Positions 6,240-7,348 of a stretch of 7,348 nt of DNA are shown here, piece by piece. The notes beneath the pieces are model-generated. The model was not told where the DNA came from. It saw nothing but the letters and a program-made list of their open reading frames with translations, and made no database searches. A program made the translations under genes and the position numbers. The first letter of the stretch is position 1; the number at the start of each line of letters is the position of its first letter. The stretch spans positions 1-7,348 of the forward strand of contig JAQTLG010000081.1 in the NCBI GenBank assembly GCA_028715025.1, written 5' to 3'. The stretch comes from Dehalococcoidia bacterium. Its GTDB lineage: Bacteria > Chloroflexota > Dehalococcoidia > GIF9 > UBA5629.

Positions 6240-6248
6240 ATTATAACA
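6240..6248 (-). promoter_or_regulatory. Extended -10 promoter for the ATPase-cysK transcript
   Basis: On the minus strand TGTTATAAT contains a perfect TATAAT (6240-6245) with the TGn extension (6246-6248). No TTGACA-like box lies at 16-18 nt spacing, which is normal for extended -10 promoters. The expected start near 6233 gives a leader of about 17 nt with no ribosome-binding site before the ATPase ATG. Confidence 0.45.
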
Positions 6249-6296
6249 TAAACAGATGCAGCTATATGATTATAAGACAGCTTTCAGCGACTACCC

Positions 6297-6300
6297 AGGA
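6297..6300 (+). promoter_or_regulatory. Ribosome-binding site deciding the start of the corrinoid-activation gene
   Basis: AGGA at 6297-6300 lies eight bases before the ATG at 6309 but only two before an in-frame TTG at 6303. The spacing favours the ATG; the two choices differ by two residues. Confidence 0.55.
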
Positions 6301-6308
6301 CATTGCCT

Positions 6309-7022
6309 ATGCTAACGGAAGGGATACTGGAGAGCTTTGAGGTCGCCATAGACCCTCAGGTCATCCTGTCGGTCCACGGATACGGCGCGGCAAGGAAGCC
6401 CAGTCCGGCCATCGTTGAGATGGCCTCCTCCTCAGCCGCTGAGGCGAAGGGCCTGGTCAGGCCGCGGGCGATCTACCGAGAGTTCCCGGTGGCCAGGCTG
6501 GATGCGGAGAGCGTCACCCTGCAAAACGGAATTCAATTCAGCATCGGACGCAAGATCAGCGAGCTATGGGAAGGATGCAGAGCTGTGGGGATAGCGCTGT
6601 ACACACTGGGACCTGAGCTCGAGGAACGCGTATCTGCTTTAACGGATGCGGAGCGGCAGATAGGGGCACTCAGCCTCGATATAGCGGGCACGATAGCATT
6701 GGGGCTTGTGGGACTACAGGTACAGCAGATGGTCTGCCAGCAGCTGGGAGAGCAGGGCGAGGAGGCCGGGCCCTGGCTCAATCCCGGCTATCTCGATTGG
6801 CCGCTGACCGACCAGCGCCTGATCTTCGACATTCTACCAGCGGAGAGCATTGGAGTGAGGCTGAACGACTCCTGTATGATGATACCCCGCAAATCGGTCA
6901 CCGTCTGCGCGGGTATCGGAATCGAAGGATCAGCCGCAGGCTTCAACCGCTGCCGTCACTGCGGCGTGGCCAAATGCCAGTTCCGCAGGGTGACGGTATC
7001 ATCCGGCAGCGACGGGATTTAA
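6309..7022 (+). CDS. Vitamin B12-dependent methionine synthase activation-domain-like protein (corrinoid reactivation)
   Basis: A 237-residue stand-alone homologue of the AdoMet-binding activation domain of cobalamin-dependent methionine synthase. Such proteins in anaerobes are thought to rescue corrinoid proteins from the inactive Co(II) state. The family pattern is clear: NPGYLDWPLTDQRLIFDIL (158-176), then IGVRLNDSCMMIPRKSV (181-197), matching the usual SPGY...WPL...Q and L..S.MM.P.KS blocks. The helix before it, LDIAGTIALGLVG, also fits. The C-terminus carries C215-x2-C218-x4-C223 followed by FRR, a small Cys cluster found in the short anaerobe proteins but not in MetH itself, possibly an Fe-S or metal site. 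It is divergent from the ATPase gene and convergent with a URO-D family methyltransferase gene, a context that supports a role in methyl transfer. No corrinoid protein gene is in the window. Confidence 0.82.
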   Translation: MLTEGILESFEVAIDPQVILSVHGYGAARKPSPAIVEMASSSAAEAKGLVRPRAIYREFPVARLDAESVTLQNGIQFSIGRKISELWEGCRAVGIALYTLGPELEERVSALTDAERQIGALSLDIAGTIALGLVGLQVQQMVCQQLGEQGEEAGPWLNPGYLDWPLTDQRLIFDILPAESIGVRLNDSCMMIPRKSVTVCAGIGIEGSAAGFNRCRHCGVAKCQFRRVTVSSGSDGI

Positions 7023-7024
7023 TA

Positions 7025-7038
7025 GATTAGAGCTAATC
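7025..7038. terminator. Short inverted repeat between convergent genes (weak terminator candidate)
   Basis: GATTAG-AG-CTAATC forms a perfect 6-bp inverted repeat in the 10-nt gap between the two stop codons and overlaps the end of the URO-D gene. The stem is AT-rich and no clear T-tract follows on either strand (TATTAAAT on the minus side is the nearest), so termination is doubtful. Confidence 0.25.
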
Positions 7039-7348
7039 GTGCAGACCAGCCTGAATTTCCCTGACCGTTTCAAACATCGCCCTTAAATTCTCAGCCGGCA
7101 TAGTATATTGCAACATATGGGTCGTCGCGAGTATATGCCTTTTGTGAAGTTTGCCAATTTGGTAACCACGCAGGATGCTTTCCCGCATTTCCTGCGGGGT
7201 CATCTGCTCCCCAATCTGTATATCTATACCGGTAGCAAAGGCTAACCTGTCTCCGTATTTTTCATAAGCCGATTGAAAATCGTTCCCCGCCTTGGGCTGA
7301 AAAGCCTGCAGGATATCAAGCTCCGCCTCCACATAATAATCAAGGAAC
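7033..7348 (-). CDS. C-terminal part of a uroporphyrinogen decarboxylase (URO-D) family protein, probable methyltransferase
   Basis: The last 105 codons of a minus-strand gene that leaves the right edge. The frame stays open to the last base, so the GTG at 7330-7332 is internal, not a start. The segment YYVEAELDILQAFQP matches the strand-helix of the URO-D barrel where the family has an aspartate- or proline-rich turn; GDRLAFATGIDIQ and MTPQEMRESI follow, and the tail HILATTHMLQYTMPAENLRA corresponds to the conserved final block (H-x-(L/I)-x(5)-P-x-E-N). Neighbouring corrinoid activation suggests a methyltransferase of the MtaA/MtbA or related URO-D type rather than the haem-pathway enzyme HemE. 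The zinc-site residues of those methyltransferases lie mostly outside the window, so this cannot be confirmed. The stop is 10 nt from that of the corrinoid-activation gene. Confidence 0.75.
   Translation of the reverse strand, partial: FLDYYVEAELDILQAFQPKAGNDFQSAYEKYGDRLAFATGIDIQIGEQMTPQEMRESILRGYQIGKLHKRHILATTHMLQYTMPAENLRAMFETVREIQAGLHD

Noticed and set aside
6265..6276. TATGAT or TATAAG as a plus-strand -10 box for the corrinoid-activation gene
   Set aside because: Neither has a TTGACA-like box at 16-18 nt or a TGn extension; the region is simply AT-rich, so the promoter remains unassigned.

Overview
This window reads as a piece of a moderately GC-rich genome from a strictly anaerobic bacterium. 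Two things point that way. One is an iron-sulfur-rich LutB/LutC system. The other is a corrinoid-activation protein beside a uroporphyrinogen-decarboxylase-like methyltransferase, a pairing typical of corrinoid methyl-transfer in anaerobes. A Chloroflexota (Dehalococcoidia-like) or other deep-sediment anaerobe would fit, but this is inference from gene content and nothing here fixes the taxonomy. All the large genes are ordinary and intact; I saw no IS element, CRISPR array, tRNA or rRNA.

Layout: (1) 1-323, minus strand: the start of a cysteine-motif protein that runs off the left edge, preceded by a small ORF that seems broken by a +1 frameshift and is joined to it by an ATGA overlap. (2) 392-1465, minus: a PilT-type ATPase of type IV pilus retraction. 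(3) 1466-1666: a compact divergent control region with two good sigma70-type promoters whose -35 boxes abut inside a 16-bp dyad, and a 26-codon leader ORF. (4) 1667-4547, plus: lutC followed by a lutB whose C-terminus carries the LutA-type CCG domains, so one 717-residue protein seems to replace LutB and LutA. (5) 4544-6216, minus: a small SMC/ABC-like ATPase followed by a cysteine synthase, probably one transcript, meeting lutB tail to tail with a 4-nt overlap of stop codons. (6) 6217-7348: a divergently transcribed corrinoid-activation (MetH activation-domain-like) protein, then the 3' end of a convergent URO-D family gene leaving the right edge.

Functional reading: lutC and the lutB-lutA fusion would oxidise lactate (or a related 2-hydroxy acid) to pyruvate through Fe-S clusters. 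The last two genes probably belong to corrinoid-dependent methyl transfer, with the first reactivating a corrinoid protein and the second moving a methyl group. CysK makes cysteine, which is in demand for Fe-S proteins, but a direct link is only inference. The most interesting items are the back-to-back pilT/lut promoters on one dyad, the leader ORF that resembles the beginning of an iron-containing alcohol dehydrogenase, the fused LutB-LutA protein, and the frameshifted small gene with its Cys-motif neighbour at the left edge. I see no convincing evidence of a wholly new system.
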